The notes under the pieces are model-generated. The model was given only the letters and a program-made list of their open reading frames with translations, was not told the origin of the DNA and ran no database searches. A DNA stretch of 64,000 nt from Aquisalibacillus elongatus (lineage in GTDB: Bacteria > Bacillota > Bacilli > Bacillales > Alkalibacillaceae). This document shows, piece after piece, positions 46,281-54,712 of the stretch; the first letter of the stretch is position 1; each line of letters starts with the position of its first letter. The translations under genes were made by a program, and so were the position numbers. The stretch covers positions 62,001-126,000 of the forward strand of contig NZ_RKRF01000010.1 in NCBI RefSeq assembly GCF_003843875.1. Reading direction: 5' to 3'.

Positions 46281-46532
46281 ATGGAGTTTATGAACTTCAT
46301 TATGGAAGAAGCCCTTATCTTAGTTCCTGTTCTCATGATTCTAGGGAAAATGATTAAACAAGCTAAACTATTTCCCACTAGATTTATACCGCTAACCTTA
46401 CTAGGAATCAGCTTAATTTTAACAAGCACCATGTTAGGGTTTAATTTCAATTCGATTATCCAAGCCATATTGATAGCTGGTGCAGCAGTCTTTGGACATC
46501 AATTGTTTAAGCAAATGAGGGAACAGCCATAA
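46281..46532 (+). CDS. Phage holin-like small membrane protein
   Basis: An 83-residue protein with three hydrophobic segments; MEFMNFIMEEALILVPVLMI, GFNFNSIIQAILIAGAAVFG and the short basic-acidic tail HQLFKQMREQP match the phage_holin_5-type families from memory. GGAGGG precedes the ATG. No endolysin or other phage gene is nearby, so it is either a prophage remnant or a host protein of holin descent. Confidence 0.75.
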   Translation: MEFMNFIMEEALILVPVLMILGKMIKQAKLFPTRFIPLTLLGISLILTSTMLGFNFNSIIQAILIAGAAVFGHQLFKQMREQP

Positions 46533-46537
46533 ATTTG

Positions 46538-46577
46538 GGTTGGTATCAACTGGCGACAGTTGATACCAACCTTTTTT
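46538..46577 (+). terminator. Terminator of the holin-like gene
   Basis: A perfect 15-bp stem (GGTTGGTATCAACTG and its complement) around GCGA, followed by a T run. Confidence 0.95.
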
Positions 46578-46578
46578 A

Positions 46579-46732
46579 GTTAATTAGGAAGAGTTATAAT
46601 GTTAATAAAAAAGCTCGTAATGTTAATAAAAAACGTTCAAACGTAAATAGAAAAGCCACTAAAGTTAATTGGGAGCTTTTAAATGTTAATTAGGAACAAT
46701 CAAGTGTAAGTTAGGTGGATGTTTAAGTAAGT
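46579..46732. repeat. 21-bp-period GTTAAT array
   Basis: Eight copies of GTTAAT or close variants (GTAAAT, GTAAGT) begin at 46579, 46601, 46622, 46643, 46664, 46685, 46706 and 46727, that is one 22-bp and six 21-bp steps. The intervening sequence is only weakly similar (often A-rich, then AGCTC, CGTTC or GAGCT). The array ends 16 bp before the stop of the opposing gerC-like gene. Confidence 0.85.
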
Positions 46733-46747
46733 AGAATTATTCCATTT

Positions 46748-47812
46748 TTACTCTGCTACACCTGTTTCGGTTATTTTAAAATTTGTCTCGATTTGAAAAT
46801 TAATGTCTGGGTACTGGTCGTACCATTGTTCTTTATTCCACTGTCTTGATTTTGCGCTTGCCATTTGACCTATTCCAATCGGATCAACATTTAATTCTTG
46901 AAATTGTTGTATTAGATTTGTTGCTTGTTCTTTAAACTTTTCTTCGGCCGCTGTTTCAATTTCTATAATTTTTTTCTCGTTTAATTCACTTTCAGAGTAT
47001 TCACGAATGGTTAAATTCATTTTGACTTTAACCTTAACCTCAGGATTATTATTAAGGTTTTGAATATCATAATCTGTATGTGAACTAATTTTAAATAACA
47101 AGGCTTGATCTTCATCGTTAATATCAACTAAGAATGTATCATTCTCAGTTTTTTTCTGAACTAACGTCTTAAATGTGAAAAGTTGATCTTGATTGACATG
47201 TCCGACTATTTGATCTTCTTTTAATAAGGCCACCCCAGAAATCTTAATTGAATTCTTGTCTTGTGATAGATCAGGTATAAATGGATCTTTACCTTTAGCG
47301 TAATAATCATTAAAAAATAAATGAAGGTTTGTTCTAGGCAATGATCCTGAAATGATATTGTGATCAAGTGTGTCGGAAATAAACATACCATTATCTTGGC
47401 TACTATATTGACCTTGCAGTAATTTAGAAACTTCATCTTTGGTCGTTGCTATATATGCTCTAGAACCTATAGACGGATCTCTAATCATTCCATCTACAAT
47501 TGTTAATACGCCATTATCTGCTAATTCCTCATTAATAATAATAGCTTCAATTTTTCCACTGACGAAAGGTTTTGAATTCGACATACTGAATTTATGTTTA
47601 GCGTCTTTGCTTAAGGGTGTTAACACTGTGAATGTTTCATTAATCGTTGATTTATCGGCTTGAAAAAACGGTGATACAGCAGTTACTTTGATTTGGTCGT
47701 TCTCACCTGGATCATAACCGACAGCTGTGGTCAAACGAACTTCATCTAGGATTCTTTGGTCAATACATCCTGATAATAGCACAATTATTAAAATAAGAAG
47801 CGCTTTTTTCAT
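46748..47812 (-). CDS. gerC: Ger(x)C family germination lipoprotein
   Basis: A 354-residue C subunit of a nutrient germinant receptor, located at the spore inner membrane. The lipobox LLSGC places the lipid on Cys16. ILDEVRLTTAVGYDPGE and TFKTLVQKKTENDTFLVDI follow the Ger(x)C domain pattern. The ATG at 47812 overlaps the gerB stop (ATGA). The ligand cannot be deduced. Confidence 0.92.
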   Translation of the reverse strand: MKKALLILIIVLLSGCIDQRILDEVRLTTAVGYDPGENDQIKVTAVSPFFQADKSTINETFTVLTPLSKDAKHKFSMSNSKPFVSGKIEAIIINEELADNGVLTIVDGMIRDPSIGSRAYIATTKDEVSKLLQGQYSSQDNGMFISDTLDHNIISGSLPRTNLHLFFNDYYAKGKDPFIPDLSQDKNSIKISGVALLKEDQIVGHVNQDQLFTFKTLVQKKTENDTFLVDINDEDQALLFKISSHTDYDIQNLNNNPEVKVKVKMNLTIREYSESELNEKKIIEIETAAEEKFKEQATNLIQQFQELNVDPIGIGQMASAKSRQWNKEQWYDQYPDINFQIETNFKITETGVAE

Positions 47813-48909
47813 GACTTTTTCTTCCTTCCTATTCGAAAATAAGTCATTAAGAGTAAGAAAGGTAAATAACATGTAATTAAATAAAATCCAATTTGCGAGA
47901 AATACTCGTTAAACGTCACTAATTGATCGTGACTACTAATAAACATATTTGCTCCTAAAGTTAGTAATAAAATTAAGATTAATCCTTTGCGTTGACTAAA
48001 ACGAAAGAGTTGCCTTATACCTCTTGAAGCCGCCCAGAATGCTAAGCAAACATTTGGTAGAATAATGAGTCCCCATGAAGAGATTCCAATGTATTCGAAC
48101 CGCTCAACAAATGGCATTTCAACCGTTTTCCACATCGTAAGCGTCGGCCAGTAATGCCTGACTAAATGACCTTCTGTAAAATAAGCAATAGTAATTAGAA
48201 TGATTATTAAATATAAAATAAATGAATATAAATTCCCCGCATGGCCCCAGACTTTCGACTTTTCAGGTTCTTTTATATAAGGATAAAAAATTAATAATGC
48301 GCTAAAACCAATGAAACTGAATGTCATCGTTTGACTAGCGGATAAAATATCTCGATATGAATGATTCCATACGGGTAATAGGTGATTGAAGTTAGTATAT
48401 TCCAATGTATAAATGAGTGATAGGATGAGATAGGATGGTATAACGATTCCTAGAAACGCTACACCTGTTACTACACGAAAACCACCCGAGACTAGATAAT
48501 ATATTAATATTAAATAGACTGATGTTACCCAAAACATATTTATGTCCGAAAACATCCATACTTGGACGACTTGTAAAAATGTTCTTAGCACGACTACACC
48601 AATACCAATGAAATATAAAATCCAAACAAAGCTAAATACACCACCAAGCCATTTGCCAAACACATCATAATGAATTGTTATGAGATCGCCATTTCCATAC
48701 TTTAAGATTTTGTAGATTATCCATATAAGTATATGGATAAGCAATCCCGCTAAAATGACGGCAATCCATGAATCGTTCCCAGCAATATTAACAACGTTAG
48801 ATTGAAAGCCTAATACTCCAACTCCGATTTGAATAGAACTAATTAGAAAAAGTACTAAATAAGGTGACACTTTATATCTATCACTAACTTGTCTTTGTAG
48901 TTCCTTCAC
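47809..48909 (-). CDS. gerB: GerAB-type germinant receptor permease
   Basis: A 366-residue B subunit of the amino acid permease superfamily with ten membrane helices; it begins KVSPYLVLFLISSIQIGVG and contains 'GLLIHILIWIIYKIL' and 'GNDSWIAVILA'. In the GerA system this subunit binds the germinant. It lies 8 bp after gerA and overlaps gerC by 4 bp. Confidence 0.93.
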   Translation of the reverse strand: MKELQRQVSDRYKVSPYLVLFLISSIQIGVGVLGFQSNVVNIAGNDSWIAVILAGLLIHILIWIIYKILKYGNGDLITIHYDVFGKWLGGVFSFVWILYFIGIGVVVLRTFLQVVQVWMFSDINMFWVTSVYLILIYYLVSGGFRVVTGVAFLGIVIPSYLILSLIYTLEYTNFNHLLPVWNHSYRDILSASQTMTFSFIGFSALLIFYPYIKEPEKSKVWGHAGNLYSFILYLIIILITIAYFTEGHLVRHYWPTLTMWKTVEMPFVERFEYIGISSWGLIILPNVCLAFWAASRGIRQLFRFSQRKGLILILLLTLGANMFISSHDQLVTFNEYFSQIGFYLITCYLPFLLLMTYFRIGRKKKS

Positions 48910-48917
48910 TTTAATCC

Positions 48918-50438
48918 CTACTCATCGATTTCCTTTTTTTCTTTTGCCTTTTTCTTATTAAAGCGCATTGTATCTTGTGCTTGAACCTCCACAGGGCGCT
49001 GAGATTGGAACGTCCAAGGAAGACGAATGAAAGCATCCTTAAAGTCCTTCACTCTAGGAGGATATATCGGTTCTAAAAATGGCCTACCTAAAGAAGTTAA
49101 CCTAAGCAAGTGTCCCATAAAGAAACAAAAACAGATTGACACTCCTAGTAATCCCCACAAGTGAGCACTAAATAGAAATGGAAAACGGATTAGTCGAATC
49201 GTATTACCGATTTGGTATACAGGCGTTGTAAATGATGCTAAAGCAGCAAGTGCTACAAAGATTAATAAAACATTACTCGTTAATCCGGCTTCAACAGAGG
49301 CGGTTCCAATCACGATTCCACCCACGATGCCAATGGTCTGGCCGACTTTTGTTGGAAGCCTTGCACCTGCTTCTCGAAGTAACTCAATCGCCAGTTCTAA
49401 AAAGATGGCTTCTAATATAGGCGGAAGTGGTATTTCCCGTCTGGAAGTGACGAGAATGCCTAATAAATCTTTTGGAATTAATTCATAATGGTACGTTAAA
49501 ACGGCTACGTAGAGAGGTGTAACCAAGATAGAAAAGAATACTCCAAATAAACGTACGAGCCTAAAAAATGAAGCCGTAATCCAATTTAAGAAATAATCTT
49601 CAAATGCTGAGAAAAATTCTACTAAAGTCGTTGGTGCAATGATTGCGTGTGGCGCACCATCGACTAAAAACGCAACCTTCCCTTCCGTCAAAATTGCCGC
49701 CACCCTGTCAGGCCGTTCAGTATCGATTAATTGTGGAAAAGGTGAGTTTTGATTATCTGAAATTAATTGCACGATATAAGAGCTATCGATGATGGAGTCT
49801 ACTTCAATTGATTGTAGACGCTCTCTTAAGGTGTTAACGTTCTCCTCATTTGTAATGCCTTCAATCGATAGAATGGCAACTTTTGATTTCGTAATTTTAC
49901 CAACAGTCATTTCTTCAATTCTTAATTCAGGGATGGGTAACCGTTTACGAATGAGGTTTAAGTTCGTATCTAGTGATTCAACAAAAGCTTCTTTTGGACC
50001 AACGACGCTAAATTCAACTTCAGGAATCGAAACGTTACGGTTTTTATTAATTTTAGCCCGCATTAGAGCAACACTTTGGCTGTTTTCACCTACTTGAACC
50101 ATGCAGGATCCTGAGAGAATTTGGTTTTGAATTTTATTTACATCACTGGTTGTTTCAATGTTTTCAGAAGGTACGACTTCTCGAACATCTTCAACAGAAT
50201 TTACCTGCTCCTTTTTTATATAAGGGATAATATCCCGATGTAAAATTTTACGATCAACTAATGAATGAAAGTAAAAAAGTTTTACTTTCTTAATACCATC
50301 CTTGATGACAACTTCTTTGAAATCATTTGAACCACGTAGCTGCTTTAGTAAGTCAAATAGATTATCATCAACTTCAGCTTTGTTATTCTTAGGATTTTGT
50401 TCCTTATGATGTTTAAAGAACCATTTTTTGAAATTCAT
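48918..50438 (-). CDS. gerA: GerAA-type germinant receptor subunit
   Basis: A 506-residue A subunit: a large cytosolic N-terminal region (to about 250) with VKLFYFHSLVDRKIL, then four to five membrane helices (PLYVAVLTYHYELIP, EIPLPPILEAIFLELAIELLREAGARLPTK split across the core) and a basic tail. The start at 50438 is set by AGGTGAC. GerA-type subunits form the pentameric ion channel opened by germinants. First gene of the gerABC operon; ligD lies 55 bp upstream on the same strand without a clear terminator. Confidence 0.95.
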   Translation of the reverse strand: MNFKKWFFKHHKEQNPKNNKAEVDDNLFDLLKQLRGSNDFKEVVIKDGIKKVKLFYFHSLVDRKILHRDIIPYIKKEQVNSVEDVREVVPSENIETTSDVNKIQNQILSGSCMVQVGENSQSVALMRAKINKNRNVSIPEVEFSVVGPKEAFVESLDTNLNLIRKRLPIPELRIEEMTVGKITKSKVAILSIEGITNEENVNTLRERLQSIEVDSIIDSSYIVQLISDNQNSPFPQLIDTERPDRVAAILTEGKVAFLVDGAPHAIIAPTTLVEFFSAFEDYFLNWITASFFRLVRLFGVFFSILVTPLYVAVLTYHYELIPKDLLGILVTSRREIPLPPILEAIFLELAIELLREAGARLPTKVGQTIGIVGGIVIGTASVEAGLTSNVLLIFVALAALASFTTPVYQIGNTIRLIRFPFLFSAHLWGLLGVSICFCFFMGHLLRLTSLGRPFLEPIYPPRVKDFKDAFIRLPWTFQSQRPVEVQAQDTMRFNKKKAKEKKEIDE

Positions 50439-50493
50439 AATGTCACCTGACCGATTTAGTTCATAATTCATAATTTTTCCTAGAGATTATTTC

Positions 50494-52278
50494 TTATGCA
50501 TAAGGTTCCATATTTCTTTTCAGTAAAAACGGGCATCCCTGCTCAATTAATCTGTTAGGAACGTTATGGATGGTAAAGTCTTTAGGATTCAAATGTTCAT
50601 TGACTTCATTCCAAAATAAAGGTGTTGCAACTGTCGCATCCTCAGTCGCTCTTGGTGAATAAGGGGCAACAATGGTCTTACCAGGGGCGTGTTGAATATA
50701 GTCAATGTATAAACGTTTTCCTCGGTTTTTCTTAAGTCTTTCAATCGTAAAGTCTTCAGGGTATTGGTTAACTAAAACGGTCGCAACAGCCTCCATAAAC
50801 TCTCTTGTATCATCAAACGTCATACTCTTAGGCATTAATGGAATGTGGATTTGAAGTCCTGTTTTGCCTGACGTTTTAACTAAAGGGGCATAGTCTTGAT
50901 GTTCAACCATGTCTTTAATCAAAAGGGCGGCTTTAATAGCTAATGGAAACTCATTGAGTGTAGGTGGATCTAAGTCAAACACCATCTCATCTGGGTATTC
51001 TGAATCAATGGTTTGAAATGGAACGTGAAATTCTAGAGCTGCGTGATTCCCAAACCACAGAAGACTTTTTAGATCTTGGCATAAGATATCTTCTTCATCA
51101 TCTTCACTAGGAGCAGTTTTAATAAAATCCGGTGCATAATCGGGTAGGTGTTTTTGATAAAATGAATGTTCATGAATGCCATCTGGATAACGAATCATCG
51201 TAATTCGTTTATCGATTAGTCTTGGTAATAACAGTGGTGCCACTTCTCTTAGATAAAGGACATAATCAAGTTTACTGACACTAGGGAATAAAAGTTTGTC
51301 TGGCTTAGATATATCAACCTCTTTGGGCAGTTGAGCAAGTCCAATTCTTACATTTTCTATCGAGCATTCGTCTGGTTCTAAATCAAAACGAAACTGTTTA
51401 AAAGAAGGTTCTCTTAGTTCTTCATCATTTGCATCTAAACAATTAATGTCGACGACCGCTGCCTCGGGAACTGTCCAGGATTCCTGATCAGTTGGCTCTC
51501 CATGTTCTTTAATAAAAGACACAAGGGTATCTTTTTGTTGAGTTGAAAAGCCGTTTTTAACTTTACCTAACGGAACATAATTTTGACCATTTAAAATTTC
51601 GACATCGAAATAGTCGTTATTCATATTCCAACCTGTGATTACACCTTGTACCACTCGGTAGTGTTTAACCTTTATCCATTGATCCGTTCGTTTTCCGAGT
51701 TTGTAATTTGATGAAAGATGTTTAGCCACTAAGCCTTCACTTTGATGAAGGTCCATGATGTCTTGGATACTTTCTAACGATTGGAATTGTTCAACTAAAT
51801 TTAAGCGCTGACTAGGGTGAAATTCTTCTACCCTTAAGTTCTCAAATAAGGATTCAAGTTGTTTTCGACGGGCTTTTAAGGTTTGAGCGTTTGCCGATTC
51901 ACCTGAACATGTAACTAAATCAAAAATGATCAGTGAAGCGGGTCTAGTTTCACTGAATTTTTTAACTTTATTTTTGGCCTTGAGTCGGCCACGTTGTTGA
52001 ATGGATGAAAAATCAGCGTGATAAGGAGTATTTAAAACCACTAATTCGCCATCTAAAAATAAAGGAAGATGGTCTCTAATGTCTTCTGTTAAAGCTTTAC
52101 AAAATTGCGTGATTTCTGGGAAGGAGCTTGTTAACTCTTTGCCATTTCGGCTCCAAAGCTTAACGTTTTGTTCGGTCCATTCTAATCCACAACGAAATCC
52201 GTCATATTTAATTTCATAAACCCAATCCTTTGAGCTTGGAGCTTCGTCCACTAACGTTGGCAACATCGGTTTCCACAT
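50494..52278 (-). CDS. ligD: NHEJ DNA ligase LigD
   Basis: A 594-residue ATP-dependent ligase-polymerase. The ligase domain comes first, with the adenylation Lys24 in YEIKYDGFRC and LFLDGELVVL; the archaeo-eukaryotic primase-type polymerase domain follows, with catalytic Asp435/Asp437 in MVFDLDPP and SGKTGLQIHIPL. There is no phosphoesterase domain, as usual in Bacillus. It repairs double-strand breaks with Ku, notably in spores. The ATG at 52278 is 6-7 nt from GGAGGG. Divergent from ku, unlike the ykoVU operon of B. subtilis. Confidence 0.96.
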   Translation of the reverse strand: MWKPMLPTLVDEAPSSKDWVYEIKYDGFRCGLEWTEQNVKLWSRNGKELTSSFPEITQFCKALTEDIRDHLPLFLDGELVVLNTPYHADFSSIQQRGRLKAKNKVKKFSETRPASLIIFDLVTCSGESANAQTLKARRKQLESLFENLRVEEFHPSQRLNLVEQFQSLESIQDIMDLHQSEGLVAKHLSSNYKLGKRTDQWIKVKHYRVVQGVITGWNMNNDYFDVEILNGQNYVPLGKVKNGFSTQQKDTLVSFIKEHGEPTDQESWTVPEAAVVDINCLDANDEELREPSFKQFRFDLEPDECSIENVRIGLAQLPKEVDISKPDKLLFPSVSKLDYVLYLREVAPLLLPRLIDKRITMIRYPDGIHEHSFYQKHLPDYAPDFIKTAPSEDDEEDILCQDLKSLLWFGNHAALEFHVPFQTIDSEYPDEMVFDLDPPTLNEFPLAIKAALLIKDMVEHQDYAPLVKTSGKTGLQIHIPLMPKSMTFDDTREFMEAVATVLVNQYPEDFTIERLKKNRGKRLYIDYIQHAPGKTIVAPYSPRATEDATVATPLFWNEVNEHLNPKDFTIHNVPNRLIEQGCPFLLKRNMEPYA

Positions 52279-52364
52279 TTTCATCCCTCCATTTTATAAT
52301 TTTTACTTAACCTTGCATTATTATGAGGAGAAGACAAAAACTAACGTTAAAAGAGGTGATGAAT

Positions 52365-53237
52365 ATGCATACGATGTGGAAAGGAACGATTAGCTTTGGG
52401 CTAGTCAATATCCCGGTCAAACTCCACTCAGCAACGGAAAATAAAGATATTAAGTTACGCAATTTGCATAAAGAGTGCCAGTCTCCAGTTAAATATGAGA
52501 AAGTTTGTCCTGTGTGTGAGAAAGAAGTGACAAACGATGATATTGTAAAAGGATTTGAATATACGAAAAATAAATTCGTTATTCTAGAAGAAGAAGATTT
52601 GGCGACGCTAAAGGATGAGAAAGCAGATAAACAAGTGGAAATTATGGACTTTGTGAAATTAGAAGAGATTGATCCTATATACTTTGAGCGAAGTTATTAT
52701 CTGTCTCCAAATGATGGGGGAGGGAAGGCTTACGCTCTCTTACGCCAGGCACTAAAAGACTCTGGTAAAATCGGACTCGCTAAAATTACCATCAGGTCAA
52801 AAGAACATTTGGCTGTTGTGAGAATTTATAATGATACGCTTGTGATGGAAACCATTCACTATCCAGATGAAGTTAGAGATGTGCAAGAGGTTCCAAATGT
52901 TCCAGAGGAGACGAATGTCGTTGATAAAGAACTTGAAACGGCGAAAATGTTAATAGATCAATTAACAACTGAATTTGATCCTGAGAAATATACGGATGAA
53001 TACAGAACAGCTTTAATGGATTTAATTGAGAAGAAAAAAGATGGGGAAGAGATTGCAACTGCCAAAGAACCAGAAACACCGGAAAATGTAACGGACCTCA
53101 TGGATGCACTGGAAAAATCGCTTAACAAATCACAAAAAAACAAGAAAAAATCAAACACAACGAAGAAAAAACAAACATCTACAACATCGAAAAAGAAATC
53201 TTCTGGACAGAAGAAAGAAAAAGCCAAGGCCACATAG
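52365..53237 (+). CDS. ku: NHEJ protein Ku
   Basis: A 290-residue bacterial Ku that forms a homodimeric ring on DNA ends and recruits LigD. HTMWKGTISFGLVNIPVKLH and the Cys pairs in HKECQSPVKYEKVCPVCEKEV are typical. After about residue 240 comes a long Lys/Ser/Thr tail, the basic extension known to help DNA bridging. The ATG at 52365 is 8 nt after GAGG. The 86-bp divergent spacer with ligD must hold both promoters. Confidence 0.96.
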   Translation: MHTMWKGTISFGLVNIPVKLHSATENKDIKLRNLHKECQSPVKYEKVCPVCEKEVTNDDIVKGFEYTKNKFVILEEEDLATLKDEKADKQVEIMDFVKLEEIDPIYFERSYYLSPNDGGGKAYALLRQALKDSGKIGLAKITIRSKEHLAVVRIYNDTLVMETIHYPDEVRDVQEVPNVPEETNVVDKELETAKMLIDQLTTEFDPEKYTDEYRTALMDLIEKKKDGEEIATAKEPETPENVTDLMDALEKSLNKSQKNKKKSNTTKKKQTSTTSKKKSSGQKKEKAKAT

Positions 53238-53269
53238 AATGTTATGGGAAGTGGATTTAGTGATAAAAG

Positions 53270-53313
53270 AAATGCCCAGAAATCTCTGAGCAATTCAGGG
53301 AATGTGGGCATTT
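53270..53313. terminator. Bidirectional terminator after ku
   Basis: AAATGCCCA (53270-53278) pairs with TGGGCATTT (53305-53313), with a further partly paired interior (TCTCTGA, TTCAGGGA). Confidence 0.75.
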
Positions 53314-53351
53314 CATATTTTTAAATCTTGGTTTTACCTTCTTTATTAGGT

Positions 53352-54023
53352 TTAACCTACGCCGTTGCCATTGTCCCCGTTACCGTTAGTAGGGAATAGT
53401 TGGCTTTGTTCTGGAACTACTGGGGCTGGGCAAGTACCTGTAGGAAGAATTAACTCTTCACGCGGCTGACATAAGTCGGCAACCAATTCTAAAGTGACAT
53501 CGTAAACAGCTTGGATACTTTGACACAAACGTACCGAGATGACAGCATCGAAAGTGACAGGGTCAACATCACCGCCAAAACAGTCAAAGGATACAATAAA
53601 ACACTCTTCGTTTGTGAAATCAATTTCAATATCTGTCGTTTCTGGAGCATATAAAATAACTTGCTCGCTTCTGGAGTAAGTTCTTAGAAATTCTTCCACT
53701 TCTACAGTACCGTCAACGTCGTATGGGATTTCAAGTAGGACATCAAAGTTTTTCCTTAAAGTGATAACTTGTAAGGTGATGTCAGTACCATCAACATTAA
53801 ACGTACGGTCCTCACGGTCGATTTCTTCAACTGCTCCTTCTTCAGCAGGTGTTACAGTACACGTAATATCATCTACGAGAATCGATTCGCAGTCTACAAT
53901 ATCTACTAATCCGGCTGCTGTAATATTAATGTCAAACGTTGCATCATTAATAATCCAGTCATAAACTTGCTCAGTATTAATACAGACTAGTTCCTGACCA
54001 CCGGCAAGGTTTTCATTTTTCAT
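53352..54023 (-). CDS. Putative spore surface protein
   Basis: A 223-residue acidic beta-rich protein starting MKNENLAGGQELVCINTEQV, with two related halves: the first has ADFDINITAAG-like strands to about residue 75, the second FDAVISVRLCQSIQAVYDVTLELV near 175-200. Eight cysteines and an ending rich in Asn/Gly (NGNGDNGNGVG) resemble disulfide-linked exosporium or coat proteins. A SigmaK-like -10 precedes it. I recall similar short Bacillaceae proteins with 'VCxNTExVYDW', but not their function. Confidence 0.65.
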   Translation of the reverse strand: MKNENLAGGQELVCINTEQVYDWIINDATFDINITAAGLVDIVDCESILVDDITCTVTPAEEGAVEEIDREDRTFNVDGTDITLQVITLRKNFDVLLEIPYDVDGTVEVEEFLRTYSRSEQVILYAPETTDIEIDFTNEECFIVSFDCFGGDVDPVTFDAVISVRLCQSIQAVYDVTLELVADLCQPREELILPTGTCPAPVVPEQSQLFPTNGNGDNGNGVG

Positions 54024-54086
54024 ATAAAGAAGCACCTCTCTATTTATTTTTATATAAGTTCCTCTATTTAGAGGTTCTTACATTGA

Positions 54087-54115
54087 TAAAGTATGACCTG
54101 ACAGTCTCTTCATGT
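54087..54115 (-). promoter_or_regulatory. SigmaK-like promoter
   Basis: On the minus strand, CATACTTTA (54095-54087) matches CATAnnnTA exactly; an AC lies 18 nt upstream, one or two bases further than usual. It would transcribe the putative spore surface gene. Confidence 0.5.
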
Positions 54116-54178
54116 AGTGAAGGAGTACATTAAATCTATATATGTTTGAAAATGTATCTTTGTCCACTCCCCATGGAT

Positions 54179-54210
54179 AAAGGCTCTTCGGATATGACCG
54201 AAGAGCCTTT
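54179..54210. terminator. Terminator of the JAMM operon
   Basis: AAAGGCTCTTCGG and CCGAAGAGCCTTT, a perfect 13-bp stem around ATATGA, two bases after the stop of the 29-codon gene. Confidence 0.88.
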
Positions 54211-54212
54211 AT

Positions 54213-54302
54213 TTAATTGCCGCATCCGCAATTTCTTTTTCTACTTCTTCTACGCTTAGAAGACTTTACTTCTACTGCTTTATATTTTTTATATACTTTC
54301 AA
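54213..54302 (-). CDS. 29-residue basic Cys-Gly-Cys-Gly-Asn peptide
   Basis: A TTG 8 nt after AAAGGAG opens a 29-codon frame: MKVYKKYKAVEVKSSKRRRS, then RKRNCGCGN at the C terminus. The JAMM gene's TGA lies in the spacer between this ribosome site and the start, and a strong terminator follows the stop, so it is the third gene of the operon. The protein is highly basic, with two cysteines near the end. No family recognised; a small spore-coat peptide or a processed peptide are possibilities. Confidence 0.65.
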   Translation of the reverse strand: MKVYKKYKAVEVKSSKRRRSRKRNCGCGN

Positions 54303-54307
54303 AAAGT

Positions 54308-54712
54308 TCACTCCTTTATAACCTGAAATGGACAGTTTAAGTACTGTCTAGAATCATTGATTTGATAACTTCTAACGTCAGGTTCAGTATATTTAAGAGA
54401 CACGATCATTATGAAAATATCTTGGTCTCGGTGATTAAATAGATCCAAAGCCGACGGGATGGCACTTGTATTTGGGTGTGAATGGTAGATGGCAAGTATA
54501 TCCTCGTGTGTCGTTTCTATGTCTTGTAAAACTTGACTTAATTGTTTGTTTCCAACGTAAAAACGATGAAGTTGCTGGGATTCATTTTCGAGAGGCCAAA
54601 ACGTATAAATCGTTCGATCAATCCCTGTCAATATTCCACATCCTTCAAGAGGGAAGGCATTCTTGGCGTTTTTAATCATTTGGTTATAAGGTTGTTCATA
54701 TATACGAATCAT
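54308..54712 (-). CDS. JAMM/MPN+ metalloprotease family protein
   Basis: A 134-residue protein with the complete JAMM zinc signature: Glu23 in FPLEGCGIL, then His77-Ser-His79-Pro80, Ser87 and Asp90 in HSHPNTSAIPSALD. Bacterial members cleave after C-terminal glycines of ubiquitin-like sulfur carriers or act as isopeptidases. No ThiS/MoaD-like carrier or E1 is next to it; instead it is sandwiched between a coiled-coil gene (ATGA overlap) and the 29-residue peptide gene. Cytosolic, no signal peptide. Role unknown, perhaps in spore coat processing. Confidence 0.88.
   Translation of the reverse strand: MIRIYEQPYNQMIKNAKNAFPLEGCGILTGIDRTIYTFWPLENESQQLHRFYVGNKQLSQVLQDIETTHEDILAIYHSHPNTSAIPSALDLFNHRDQDIFIMIVSLKYTEPDVRSYQINDSRQYLNCPFQVIKE

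Noticed and set aside
46281..46532. Prophage region around the holin-like gene
   Set aside because: No other phage structural, lysis or integrase genes occur within the window.
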